From an uncultured Sutterella sp. (GTDB taxonomy: Bacteria > Pseudomonadota > Gammaproteobacteria > Burkholderiales > Burkholderiaceae_F), in the NCBI GenBank assembly GCA_900538905.1, contig UPZS01000019.1:1-37358 (forward strand): DNA of 37,358 nucleotides, read 5' to 3'. The notes beneath the pieces are model-generated. The model searched no databases and had not been told where the DNA came from. It saw nothing but the letters and a program-made list of their open reading frames with translations. The position numbers and the translations under genes are program-made. Shown one piece after another: positions 15,269 through 23,524 of this stretch. The first letter of the stretch is position 1; every line of letters starts with the position of its first letter.

Positions 15269-16516
15269 TTAGGATGCAAACACTTTGTCGTGCAGTGCCG
15301 AGTATCGTGCTGTTGCTGACTTGTACTCGGCCAGAGCTTCATCGATGCGTGCCGCCACTTTGCCGACACCAGTGAGAATCAGCTCTGCAAACTGATCGGC
15401 ATCATCCATGGTGAGCGAAGGATAGACGACCTGCTCCAATTCTTTTCGTGAGATGAAAAGCGACAGACAACCGGTCGTGCCCGGAATGGAGCCGACGCCG
15501 CCCATGAGCTCGTGAATGTCATCGCTCATGAACGTCACGCCACCCAATTCTTCACTTGCATAGCGGTTGATTTCAGCGGCAATTTTGACCTTTTCAGCTG
15601 ACGTAACGGCTTGCGCCAGTTTTTGTCCGAGATCGGCGATGTGCATGCCCATCTCATAGGTCAATGCGCGCATGGCTCCGGCTCTACGGGCCAGCAATTC
15701 ACGCGGGTAAACGATTGGAAAATCCAGTTCGTTTGCTGCTTCTACCAGACACTCGCTGACGACAAAGTTGTCGTCGCCGGGATAGGCTCGCGTGACGAAG
15801 GTCGGACAGTCTATTTTCGAACTCACCGGTTCGGCGCAAACCTTGCCTTCAACGAGAATGGTGGGCAGTTCGTCCAGGCGAAGCTGTTCCATCAGCTCCT
15901 TTTTTCCTGCAAGGTTCACGTTACCTTCGATGTCTTCATTGGGGCCGAGGCCGCCGCGTGTTGCGTTAGACAGTGCCAAGAGAGAAACAGTGAGTCCGTC
16001 GACGTTTAAGACACAACCGAGCAGACGGCCGAAGTTGTCGTCGATATTTTCGTCGCCGACAATAAAGTAATTCGGCATGCTCTTGGCAAAGGAGTTCAAG
16101 GCTGCATTGGCTATTGCTGCCTGCAGTGCAACAGGAACCTCCATTGCACCTTGTCCCAATGTTCTTCCGAAGCATTTCATAGCAAGAGACTGCGTGCAGA
16201 CTGCTTGCTCACCGACACAACGCTGTGCGAGCTCGGCTTCAAAAGGCGTAATACCTCGGCGCGGACTGGCCGTGCCGATGCCGCCTGAAGCGGTGAGAAC
16301 CCTGAATTCGCCGTGTTGGCCGACCGTGACTTCGACCTTTTGAATGGTCAAGTCGAGATCGGTGGCAAGTTGCAGAATGCGAAGCGTTGCACAGAGTCCG
16401 CCGGAGTCATCCTGAATAAATCCGCAGTGACTGTTGGAGTGACCGCAGCCGGCGTGATCCACGATGCCCACGATGCTGTTGCGGGCATGATCCAATGGCA
16501 AAAGGCTTAAATGCAT
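15269..16516 (-). CDS. Unrecognised 415-residue soluble protein
   Basis: I do not recognise this family. The frame is long, in phase with the neighbouring genes and has codon use like them, so it is surely a gene. The protein has no signal peptide or membrane helix. Notable are a Cys/His-rich N-terminus (VDHAGCGHSNSHCGFIQDDS), glycine-rich segments (VLTASGGIGTASPRRGITPF, LSNATRGGLGPNEDIEGNV), a GDDNFV stretch, a late segment GGVGSIPGTTGCLSLFISRK and a helical C-terminus. This is enzyme-like, perhaps metal or thiol dependent, but that is inference. I chose the ATG at 16516. The open extension to 16570 runs through a hairpin. It lies between a transporter and an asparaginase on one strand, which suggests a role in uptake or breakdown of the same substrate. 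Confidence 0.85.
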   Translation of the reverse strand: MHLSLLPLDHARNSIVGIVDHAGCGHSNSHCGFIQDDSGGLCATLRILQLATDLDLTIQKVEVTVGQHGEFRVLTASGGIGTASPRRGITPFEAELAQRCVGEQAVCTQSLAMKCFGRTLGQGAMEVPVALQAAIANAALNSFAKSMPNYFIVGDENIDDNFGRLLGCVLNVDGLTVSLLALSNATRGGLGPNEDIEGNVNLAGKKELMEQLRLDELPTILVEGKVCAEPVSSKIDCPTFVTRAYPGDDNFVVSECLVEAANELDFPIVYPRELLARRAGAMRALTYEMGMHIADLGQKLAQAVTSAEKVKIAAEINRYASEELGGVTFMSDDIHELMGGVGSIPGTTGCLSLFISRKELEQVVYPSLTMDDADQFAELILTGVGKVAARIDEALAEYKSATARYSALHDKVFAS

Positions 16517-16559
16517 GACGGATCTCAGAAAAAGAGCGCTAAAACATTCGGAGAAGGCT

Positions 16560-16588
16560 CCGGACGCCATCGTTTGATGGGCGTCCGG
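16560..16588 (-). other. Intercistronic hairpin downstream of the transporter gene
   Basis: A GC-rich stem (16560-16571 with 16576-16588, one bulged G, four-base loop) occupies the gap between the transporter stop and the unknown gene. No T-run follows in the minus direction, so it looks more like an mRNA-stabilising or processing element than a full terminator. Confidence 0.55.
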
Positions 16589-16604
16589 ATAGTCGGTAAT
16601 CAGA

Positions 16605-17885
16605 TTAGACGAGTGTCAGGATAACTGTGATCAGGAATGCCATAGCACAGCCTGCCAGAATCGACGGACGCTGGAAGGCATTGGCAGTCTTGAGGTCGCA
16701 ACCCGGGATCACAGGAATAACCGTAGCCAGTGCGGCAACCGGACCGCCCGTCAGGAAGTACTGAATGAGCGAAGCGCCGGAAGCGGCGGCGAAGCAGGCA
16801 GCGAACGGATCCGCACCGGTCTGCAGAACAACCTGCAGGAACGGAACGAGAACGGAAACGCTGGCTGCGTAGGACTGAGTCAGGAAGCCTGTCAGGAAGG
16901 CAACGCCGAAAAGAATCAGCACAGGTGCCACGGAGAGCACGGGACCGACAGCGTCGCTCATGGTCTGAACCAGACCGACCTGCTTGATAACGGTGCTCAT
17001 GAACAGGAAGCCGATGGTGGCAACGATCGGGGTGGCGATAAGGCTCACGCCCTTAAGCATCGCGGCTTCGGCTTCGCGCATCGGCTTGCCGCTCAGAAGC
17101 ATGCAGACGATGGCGGAAGCAAGACCAACCAGGAAGACCGGGAATCCGGCTACGAACCCGATGAAAAGAACGAGGAACGGCAGGAAGGCGCGCATGGAGG
17201 TCGTGGAGTATTCACGGTTTTCGATCTCAGCCATGATTCGCGCTTGTTCTTCCTTGGTGATGACCACGCCGCGGCGACGCATGTCGGCGTTGCAACGGAT
17301 GGCGGAAACCAGGAAGATCGTCAAGCAGGCGATCAAGCCGAGAACATTGAACAGACCGAAGCTGATGCCTGCCGTTGCGACCAGGGCGACTTGCGTCGGG
17401 TGCGTGAAACCGGCCAAGTTGCCGATGTGACCGGCGTGAGCCTGAATACCGGCGCACTTGTTGGGGTCAACACCAAGGCGAACAGCAGCAGGACCCGTAA
17501 TGACAGCCGTGATAACGGGCTGCGTGAAACCGGTCAGAGCGCCGATCACACCTGCAGCGATACCGCCGGCGGAGCAAACGCCGGTGCCGCCGCCGAGCTT
17601 GTTGCCGACGCGCACGATGTCGCGAATGATAACGTCAAGGAAGCCGGTGGCCTGCATGATGCCGATGAAGAGCAAGATGCCCGTCATGTCGGCGATCACG
17701 GGGTTCAGACCGGTGTTAACCATCTTGGCAATGGTCATTTCGGCGCTTCCCATAATGGGGAAACCGGCAATCAAAGCCGAGAGCGTTGCGCCGACGATTG
17801 CGGTCATGTAGATCGGCGTTTTGCCCGTAATCATCAGGAGCAACGTCAATACCATAACCACTTGCGCAATTACGGAAGCTGTCAT
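16605..17885 (-). CDS. Ion-transporter (IT) superfamily permease, anion symporter
   Basis: This 426-residue membrane protein has about 11-12 hydrophobic helices with re-entrant-like glycine-rich loops in each half (GIAAGVIGALTGFTQPVITA, FLTGFLTQSYAASVSVLVPF). Together with IQAHAGHIGNLAGFTHPTQVAL this gives the feel of the IT superfamily (GntP, DcuC, CitMHS and related). Such carriers move dicarboxylates, gluconate, citrate or amino acids with H+ or Na+. The ATG at 17885 follows AAAGGAATGAAAA. Neighbours (asparaginase, sensor kinase) suggest asparagine, aspartate or another C4 acid as substrate, but this is inference. It is transcribed first in the catabolic cluster and has an inverted repeat in its leader. 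Confidence 0.75.
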   Translation of the reverse strand: MTASVIAQVVMVLTLLLMITGKTPIYMTAIVGATLSALIAGFPIMGSAEMTIAKMVNTGLNPVIADMTGILLFIGIMQATGFLDVIIRDIVRVGNKLGGGTGVCSAGGIAAGVIGALTGFTQPVITAVITGPAAVRLGVDPNKCAGIQAHAGHIGNLAGFTHPTQVALVATAGISFGLFNVLGLIACLTIFLVSAIRCNADMRRRGVVITKEEQARIMAEIENREYSTTSMRAFLPFLVLFIGFVAGFPVFLVGLASAIVCMLLSGKPMREAEAAMLKGVSLIATPIVATIGFLFMSTVIKQVGLVQTMSDAVGPVLSVAPVLILFGVAFLTGFLTQSYAASVSVLVPFLQVVLQTGADPFAACFAAASGASLIQYFLTGGPVAALATVIPVIPGCDLKTANAFQRPSILAGCAMAFLITVILTLV

Positions 17886-17948
17886 TTTTCATTCCTTTGG
17901 TTTGTCGCGCACGCCTTTTGAAGGAGTGCGTGTGTTGATGAAACACTC

Positions 17949-17974
17949 GTGTCGTAGTGAGTACACTCCGACAC
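17949..17974. promoter_or_regulatory. Inverted repeat upstream of the transporter gene
   Basis: GTGTCGTAGTG (17949-17959) and CACTCCGACAC (17964-17974) are inverted copies matching at 10 of 11 positions around a 4-base spacer, 63 bases before the transporter start. It may be an operator for a dimeric regulator or a leader hairpin. No protein partner can be named from sequence alone. Confidence 0.5.
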
Positions 17975-18085
17975 TTATCGTTCAGTCTGAAAGAAAAAAA
18001 ATTTCTTTACCGTAAACCAAAGAGTGAAAAACGTTGCAAAAAGATTACATCAACGTTATGCGCCGAACGATTTTTGTCCGGAAAC

Positions 18086-18811
18086 TCAAAGCAGAGGATC
18101 GCGGACAAGATCGCGTAGCAGGTACCCCACGCCGGAATAGGCGGAGATGACTCCACCTTGTATTCCGTTTTCCTCCAGCTTGCGACGGATGCGGGAGAAG
18201 GCTACGCGAAGGTTCTGAACGTCACCTATTGAGTGGCCGCCCCAGACTCTTTGCAACAGATGCTCGTGAGAAATAACGCTGCCGGGATGTTTCATCAGGG
18301 CAAGCATCAGATGGTATTCGCTGTCAGCGAGCTTGACTTCACGATCATTAATCCAAAGAGAACGGCTCGATTCACTCAATCGCATCGGTCCGTTACGGTA
18401 CTCACGTTGTGCATTGTGTTCTTCGCTGGTATGCGCACGACGCATGACGGCTCGGATGCGGGCGATCAGTTCCTCAGTAAGAAATGGCTTGGTGATGTAA
18501 TCATCGGCTCCGCTGTCAAATCCGCGCAGTTTGAAGGAGGGTTCGTTTCGAGCCGAGAGAAAGATAATCGGAACATTAGCCAGCTTCGAAAGTCGCTCTG
18601 CACACTCAAAGCCGTCCATCCCCGGCATCATGACATCCATCAAAACAAGATCGGGAGACGGATCGGATTGAGCAAAGACTTCGAGTGCTTGCTCTCCGTC
18701 TCCGGCACAAACGACGTCAAAGCCGTTGGCTTCCAATTCCTTCGTAAGTAAACGACGAATTTTGCTTTCATCGTCAACAACAAGAATCAAAGGCAAACTG
18801 CGGGTCGACAT
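18086..18811 (-). CDS. OmpR-family two-component response regulator
   Basis: This 241-residue cytosolic regulator has an N-terminal receiver domain (VVDDESK near 12, phospho-acceptor Asp about 59 in LVLMDVMMPG, the threonine/serine position in FLSAR, conserved lysine in YITKPF). A C-terminal winged-helix DNA-binding domain of OmpR/PhoB type follows (SEYHLMLALMKHPGSVISHE, LRVAFSRIRRKLEENG, GVGYLL). Its gene follows the sensor kinase by 24 bases on the same strand, so they form a cognate pair. The ATG at 18811 lacks a clear ribosome binding site, consistent with coupling to the kinase gene. The likely target is the adjacent transporter cluster, 200 bases downstream, but this is inferred from position. 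Confidence 0.93.
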   Translation of the reverse strand: MSTRSLPLILVVDDESKIRRLLTKELEANGFDVVCAGDGEQALEVFAQSDPSPDLVLMDVMMPGMDGFECAERLSKLANVPIIFLSARNEPSFKLRGFDSGADDYITKPFLTEELIARIRAVMRRAHTSEEHNAQREYRNGPMRLSESSRSLWINDREVKLADSEYHLMLALMKHPGSVISHEHLLQRVWGGHSIGDVQNLRVAFSRIRRKLEENGIQGGVISAYSGVGYLLRDLVRDPLL

Positions 18812-18835
18812 GGTTGTTGTGATCTGGATATTGGT

Positions 18836-21367
18836 TCAAATAAGTTCGGGTGGCATGCTCAAGGGCAGTCTGAGCGTAAATCGCGTACCGAATTCAGGGT
18901 TGCTGAAATGAACCGCGATGGTGCCGCCATGCGCATGAATAATACCGCGTACGATCGTCAATCCGAGACCGCTGCCGCTGTGGCTTCGGCTGGCAGTCAT
19001 GTCGGCTTGATAAAACTGGTCAAAGATGTGCTTGGCTTTGCCCGGCGCAATGCCGATACCCTGATCGGTAATATCGATGACGATTTGCTGTCCGTCGATT
19101 CGGGTGCTGACGTCAATGAGAGCAACCTCTTGGGTCGGCTTTTTATAGCGAGCTGCGTTGTTGAACAGATTGACGAAGACTTGCGTCAATCGATCCGGAT
19201 CCACACAGAAGAGCTCGGCATCCATGTCGATATGTCTTGAAACCTTCATGGGATAGCGTGCTGCAGCGAGCTTTTCTGCCCGATCAATAAGGCTGGCCAC
19301 GTGAACGACTCGAACATTGAGCTTCATGGCTCCTGCGCGGATTCTTGAAACATCAAGAAGGTCGTCGACGAGTTGGCCCAAATGAATCGTTTCATCGGAG
19401 AGATCGCGGACATCGTTGATGGACGGCATTTGACCGTGTTCAATGGTTCGAGTCAGATCGCGCACTTGAAGCTGAAGCAAAGTGAGCGGAGTTTTGAGTT
19501 CGTGAGCCACCACGCCGACAATATTTTCCTTGACGGCTTCGAGACTGACTTCTTGGGTGATGTCGCGCAGAATCCATCCGGTTCGCTCGCCGGCAAGTCC
19601 CGGCATGTCGGAAACGGTAAACGGCAAGAGTTCCAGCACGCGATTGCCGCCGATGCGAGAACGGACGCGGGTTTTGGTTTTGTTTTGCAGATCATCTGTG
19701 ATGCGGTTTCCCGTTATGCTCTCCCAGTTGGAGGTCATGATGTCGGAGAACATCAGCATCAATACGCTGTCCCCTTCGTTCAGAAGTTTGCCGGCGTATT
19801 CGTTTGCATAACGAATGAGACCGGATTTGCCAATGATCACCACCCCGTCGGTCATGGATTCAAAGACGGTCTGCAAGGCTGCTTGTTCCTGACTGAGGTG
19901 TTCGACAAGTTTGGCATTGGCAGAGACAATGGCCAGCGCATAAGCCAGACGCTCCAGCGAATTCCTCTTGTCTGCGGTGAGAATGGCTTCCTGCGGAAGA
20001 AGCAGACGGCCGTAGACGGTGCTGCCCAACCGAACATCAATGGAATTGTGCGGTGCTGGAGTCGAGATTTCGGTTTCGAAAACCAGAGAAGAAAGTTCCA
20101 GCAAAACTCTGAAGCGCTCAATGCAGTAGAAGATGACCGATGTTTTTGGCATGAAATGACCGGTGGAGGACAGCGGTGCGAGCAAAGTCTGCAATGTTTT
20201 TAATTCTTCGTTTCTTGCAACCAGGTCGCTGGTGCGAGCCTGAACCTCGTCTTCAAGCCTTAGATTGGCTTTTTGCAGCGCTTCTTTGCCTTTGTCGACA
20301 GCTTGCACCATGCGGGCGAATGTCTCTTCAAGTTTGACAAGTTCGGTTGTTCCTCCAATCGCAAGCATCTTGTCGATACGAGTGAAATGACCGGTTTTAC
20401 CGTAGTTTTCGACGCTGGCAACGAGCGAGTCGAAAGAGCGGGTAATCGGAACCGCCATGAATGAGCCCAGGAAAAAAGTGCCGGCCAGTGCGGCAAAAAA
20501 ACCGAGTGCCCAGATCACGGCAGTTTCCCTCATGGCTTCATCACGGGTTTGCTGAGCTTGCGAGATGACCAGTGTCCATCCCATGGAGCCGATGGGTACG
20601 AAGGCTTTTATGTGAGAAGAAAATCGGTCGCCTTCAGTCCGAAGCAAAAATGGTTCACCCTTGGATTCATGAAGCTGAGTAAGCTCAATGGGTGTCAGTG
20701 GATCGTAGGCGGCGTTGTGATAATGCGAATTGCTTGAGATGGCGTAGATGAGCTGACGATCGGCATTAAAGATAGCCCCGGAGTAGCTTTGCCCGTACAA
20801 CAGATTGGCGAAGTCTTTGGCAAGCATCGAAATATCTACGGATGCCGTCAGTGTTCGATGAAGAATTCCGTTGGTCCCCGGCTGATCGATATTCAGGGTG
20901 AATACACGCGTAGCCAACGAATGCTGGGGAGTTTCGAGTGGCTGACTGTTTCGCAGAGATGTGGTAAAGCCTGTTTCATCGGTGTACGAGAGACTGCGGA
21001 TGCTTGAATTTTGTGTGAGCAGGTTTTCGAATGTCCTGCTCCTCTGGGAAAGCGGAGTCTCAGGGCTGTAGGTGCTGAGTGCCAACGAGAGTTGGCTTCG
21101 GATATTGGATATGTCAGATTCAACGTAAAGAGCGGCTTCTCGCGCAACGCCGAGCTGTAGGTTGTTTTGAACTTCAGTGGCGGTTTCGAAGTTTTTCTGC
21201 AGAAAGAACAGGAGCAGGATCAGAGGCAGAAGCGTTGTCCAGATCAGAACGTTGATCAGACGATTGCGGAATGACTTCGGCTCAACGATTTCTTCGAAAT
21301 AGGGAGGTAATTCGCTGTCGCCGTAGAGATTGACCAATGGCTTGGGTGGAACGTTTGCAGTAGACAT
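18836..21367 (-). CDS. Membrane sensor histidine kinase with Cache-like sensor and PAS domain
   Basis: This hybrid-free 843-residue kinase has a short cytosolic N-terminus, TM1 (about 37-57), a periplasmic region of about 220 residues with the look of a double Cache sensor, TM2 (about 283-304) and a HAMP-like linker with coiled coil to about 395. Next come a weakly GAF-like stretch (410-490), a PAS domain (495-605), HisKA with His about 622 in VVAHELKTPLT, and HATPase with N-box FVNLFNNAARY, DQGIGI and GSGLGLTIV. It should autophosphorylate and pass phosphate to the adjacent regulator. I prefer the ATG at 21367; the frame can also open from a TTG at 21391, and neither has a clear ribosome binding site. 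Cache sensors often bind amino acids or carboxylates, consistent with the downstream asparaginase and transporter. Confidence 0.92.
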   Translation of the reverse strand: MSTANVPPKPLVNLYGDSELPPYFEEIVEPKSFRNRLINVLIWTTLLPLILLLFFLQKNFETATEVQNNLQLGVAREAALYVESDISNIRSQLSLALSTYSPETPLSQRSRTFENLLTQNSSIRSLSYTDETGFTTSLRNSQPLETPQHSLATRVFTLNIDQPGTNGILHRTLTASVDISMLAKDFANLLYGQSYSGAIFNADRQLIYAISSNSHYHNAAYDPLTPIELTQLHESKGEPFLLRTEGDRFSSHIKAFVPIGSMGWTLVISQAQQTRDEAMRETAVIWALGFFAALAGTFFLGSFMAVPITRSFDSLVASVENYGKTGHFTRIDKMLAIGGTTELVKLEETFARMVQAVDKGKEALQKANLRLEDEVQARTSDLVARNEELKTLQTLLAPLSSTGHFMPKTSVIFYCIERFRVLLELSSLVFETEISTPAPHNSIDVRLGSTVYGRLLLPQEAILTADKRNSLERLAYALAIVSANAKLVEHLSQEQAALQTVFESMTDGVVIIGKSGLIRYANEYAGKLLNEGDSVLMLMFSDIMTSNWESITGNRITDDLQNKTKTRVRSRIGGNRVLELLPFTVSDMPGLAGERTGWILRDITQEVSLEAVKENIVGVVAHELKTPLTLLQLQVRDLTRTIEHGQMPSINDVRDLSDETIHLGQLVDDLLDVSRIRAGAMKLNVRVVHVASLIDRAEKLAAARYPMKVSRHIDMDAELFCVDPDRLTQVFVNLFNNAARYKKPTQEVALIDVSTRIDGQQIVIDITDQGIGIAPGKAKHIFDQFYQADMTASRSHSGSGLGLTIVRGIIHAHGGTIAVHFSNPEFGTRFTLRLPLSMPPELI

Positions 21368-21391
21368 TGGATCAGTTGTCGTCGGACTCAA

Positions 21392-21758
21392 TTTGATCGA
21401 AACATTTCATTTTAGTGAGGTTGACAACACATTCTGTTCGACGGAGAGGCAAATGCTCAAATCGACAGCGAGCACTTTCTTTTCAGAGAACGCGAGGAAA
21501 ACTGCGGCGTCAGTCGCGGGTTGCGATATCTGAAATTGACAACTGAGGCCCTAAAAAAGCCCAGGCCGAGCAAAAACAATGAGCCGAATCTGCCGTACCG
21601 AGTCAATGATGCCCAATACAGGCGGTACAAGAGTAAGGAAGCGCCCAACAGACAGGTCTTGGCAAAGCTGAAACATTCCTGCTATCAGTCTGGGTGCACG
21701 GCAACTCAAAGGGAACATGCTTAACGGAAGAGTTCAGCGAAAAACGAAGGATTGAGTA
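21392..21758. other. Intergenic region between the sensor kinase and rpmF
   Basis: No gene can be supported in these bases. A 26-codon frame at 21453-21533 on the plus strand has a GGAGAGG sequence just before its ATG but no family resemblance. A 63-codon minus-strand frame at 21457-21648 has neither. The promoter of the kinase gene should lie at the left end. The gene yceD, which usually precedes rpmF, is not here. Confidence 0.5.
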
Positions 21759-21787
21759 TTGATAATTTCTTTTCCAATCAATATAAT
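21759..21787 (+). promoter_or_regulatory. Sigma-70 promoter of rpmF
   Basis: TTGATA (21759-21764) and TATAAT (21782-21787) are separated by exactly 17 bases, the best promoter match in the window. Transcription would start near 21794, giving a 5' leader of about 150 bases before rpmF. Confidence 0.85.
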
Positions 21788-21947
21788 GGCGCGTTCGACG
21801 TGCGTATTGACGGCGGCATCCCCGTTGTCAGTGCGCTTATGTCGCTGAATTTAAAGCATTTGTGTGCCTCATTTCGATGCAAGGTGTGGCGTACGGAAGC
21901 TTCAAACACTAAAAGTTAACTTTTAACCCACGTGGGGTATTAAGAAA

Positions 21948-22139
21948 ATGGCTGTTCAGCAAAATAAGAAATCCACCAGCAAGCGCGGCAATCACCGCGC
22001 TCACGACTTCCTCACCAACCCGGCAACCGCCGTTGAACCCGGTACCGGTGAAGTGCACCGCCGTCACCACATCAGCCCGAACGGTTTCTACCGCGGCAAG
22101 AAGGTTGTGACAACCAAGCAGGACGCTGCTGAAGAATAA
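21948..22139 (+). CDS. rpmF: 50S ribosomal protein L32
   Basis: L32 is a small zinc-ribbon-type protein of the large ribosomal subunit. The 63-residue sequence starts [20 protein letters not shown], continues with a basic middle ([17 protein letters not shown]) and ends acidic, as in proteobacterial L32. No CxxC pair is present, so this is the zinc-independent form. The ribosome binding site is modest (TATTAAGAAA). It has its own consensus-like promoter and a long leader. Commonly it sits between yceD and plsX ahead of fabH; here both companions are absent and a non-coding block follows. Confidence 0.96.
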   Translation: MAVQQNKKSTSKRGNHRAHDFLTNPATAVEPGTGEVHRRHHISPNGFYRGKKVVTTKQDAAEE

Positions 22140-22354
22140 TCTCGGTTCTCGGTCAATTCTGACGACTGGATCGCGAGGCACAGGCTCAGGGGAGATTGGC
22201 AACGGGTGAAACACCGCGCCTAACCCCATGTCTCGGTCAATGTCGGAGGCATCCGGCAGCCCGGCAAAGCCGCCCCGGCCTTGAGAGTCGCTGCAGCACT
22301 TGAAAGGCGCCGCCGCTTCAAAGCTCGGTCGACAGAAAAAACTGAAACCAAGTG
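22140..22354 (+). ncRNA. Non-coding, probably structured stretch between rpmF and fabH
   Basis: These 215 bases have no plausible reading frame but many local pairings. Examples are GGTG-AAA-CACC inside a larger GGGG...CCCC enclosure around 22190-22230, and GGC-AAA-GCC within GC-rich flanks near 22265-22285. An 11-base direct repeat TCTCGGTCAAT occurs at 22147-22157 and 22231-22241. A strong terminator closes the block. It may be a long rpmF 3' untranslated region or a small RNA released from it. I compared it by eye with SRP RNA, 6S, RNase P RNA, tmRNA and common riboswitch motifs and found no match. Function unknown. Confidence 0.35.
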
Positions 22355-22392
22355 AAAAAGGAGATCGTCTGTACGGACGAATCTCCTTTTTT
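22355..22392 (+). terminator. Strong terminator before fabH
   Basis: A stem of about 15 bp with one bulged A (22355-22369 with 22376-22391, 6-base loop) ends in TTTTTT. It separates the rpmF transcript from fabH, so the fab genes need their own promoter in the 102 bases that follow. Confidence 0.9.
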
Positions 22393-22494
22393 GATGCCTG
22401 CCGTTTGCTAATATCGCTTCGCTAATGCTTTTTGACGACCGGCGGCCTAAACCTGAAACAGCAGTGAGGCGAATCGGTTCGTCGTGTTTTTTAG

Positions 22495-23499
22495 ATGGAA
22501 CGAATGACAGACTGCACCAACCGCATCTACACCCGAGTGCTGACTACCGGTTCTAAGTTAGCTGATCGTGTCGTCACCAATGACGATCTCGCTAGAGCAC
22601 TCGCCGAACGGGGCATCGAGACGAGCGACGAATGGATTCGCACGCGCACAGGCATCGGTTGTCGTCATATTGCTTCTGAGGGGCAGACGACGCTTTCGCT
22701 GGCCGTGGATGCGACCCGCGACGCTCTGACGCGCGGCAATATCGATCCTCAGACAATCGACCTCATCATCGTGGCGACGACCACTCCCGACGGCTTATTT
22801 CCCTCGATGGCCTGCCGACTGCAAAATGCCTTGGGCATCAAGGGTTGTGCGGCTTTTGACGTTCAGGCGGTATGTGCCGGTTTTGTCTACGCCATGAGTG
22901 TGGCAGACGGTCTGATTCGCACCGGTGGTTACAAGCGAGCCCTTGTTGTGGGCGCAGAAGTGCTGAGCCGACTGCTTGACTGGAACGACAGAACGACTTG
23001 TGTTCTTTTCGGCGACGGCGCAGGCGCCGTTGTGATCGAAGCCTGTGAGCGGGAAGGCATTCTTGCACACCGTATGCATGCCGATGGCTCTTTCGGCGTG
23101 GATACGCTTGCGTGTGACGCTCGCATCGAAAACGGAAAGATTGCCGGCGATCCCTTTATCCAGATGAACGGACGGCAGGTCTTTAAGCTGGCCGTGAGTT
23201 CTCTGTCCGAGAGCTTTGTGGAGGTCTGCGGCATGGCCGGTATCGCTCCGAGCGAGGTTGACGTTTGGGTGCCGCATCAGGCCAACATCCGCATTATCGA
23301 AATGATTGCCGACAAGCTCGGTATTCCTAAGGAAAAGACTGTGGAAACGGTGCAGATGCACGGCAACACGTCGGCAGCAAGCGTTCCGTTGGCGCTCGAT
23401 TGGGCCGTTAAGAACGGAAGAATTCATGAAGGCGACACCGTAATGCTGCAAGGCGTCGGTGCCGGCATGACTTGGGGCAGCGTGCTCCTGAAGTGGTAA
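22495..23499 (+). CDS. fabH: 3-oxoacyl-ACP synthase III
   Basis: FabH condenses acetyl-CoA with malonyl-ACP to start type II fatty acid synthesis in the cytosol. The 334-residue thiolase-fold protein has the catalytic triad: Cys about 127 in FDVQAVCAGF, His in VPHQANIRIIE and Asn in MHGNTSAASVPLALDW. The conserved SDEWIRTRTGI and FGDGAGAVV are also present. Translation may begin at 22495 or at the ATG at 22504; no strong ribosome binding site settles it. The end is 25 bases before fabD. It is the first gene of the fab cluster, after a terminator. Confidence 0.96.
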   Translation: MERMTDCTNRIYTRVLTTGSKLADRVVTNDDLARALAERGIETSDEWIRTRTGIGCRHIASEGQTTLSLAVDATRDALTRGNIDPQTIDLIIVATTTPDGLFPSMACRLQNALGIKGCAAFDVQAVCAGFVYAMSVADGLIRTGGYKRALVVGAEVLSRLLDWNDRTTCVLFGDGAGAVVIEACEREGILAHRMHADGSFGVDTLACDARIENGKIAGDPFIQMNGRQVFKLAVSSLSESFVEVCGMAGIAPSEVDVWVPHQANIRIIEMIADKLGIPKEKTVETVQMHGNTSAASVPLALDWAVKNGRIHEGDTVMLQGVGAGMTWGSVLLKW

Positions 23500-23524
23500 A
23501 GGACAGAAATACCGGAGAACGGAA

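Noticed and set aside
21457..21648. 63-codon minus-strand frame between the sensor kinase and rpmF
   Set aside because: No ribosome binding site and no family match; the plus-strand frame over the same bases is equally unconvincing.
21909..22229. 106-codon minus-strand frame overlapping rpmF
   Set aside because: It is a shadow of rpmF and its 3' region; the plus-strand L32 gene is unambiguous.
22140..22354. Possible 6S, SRP, RNase P or tmRNA, or a cobalamin-type riboswitch
   Set aside because: The hallmark motifs ([13 protein letters not shown], RNase P GAGGAAAGTCC, tmRNA ends, cobalamin box) are not present, so I leave the RNA unnamed.
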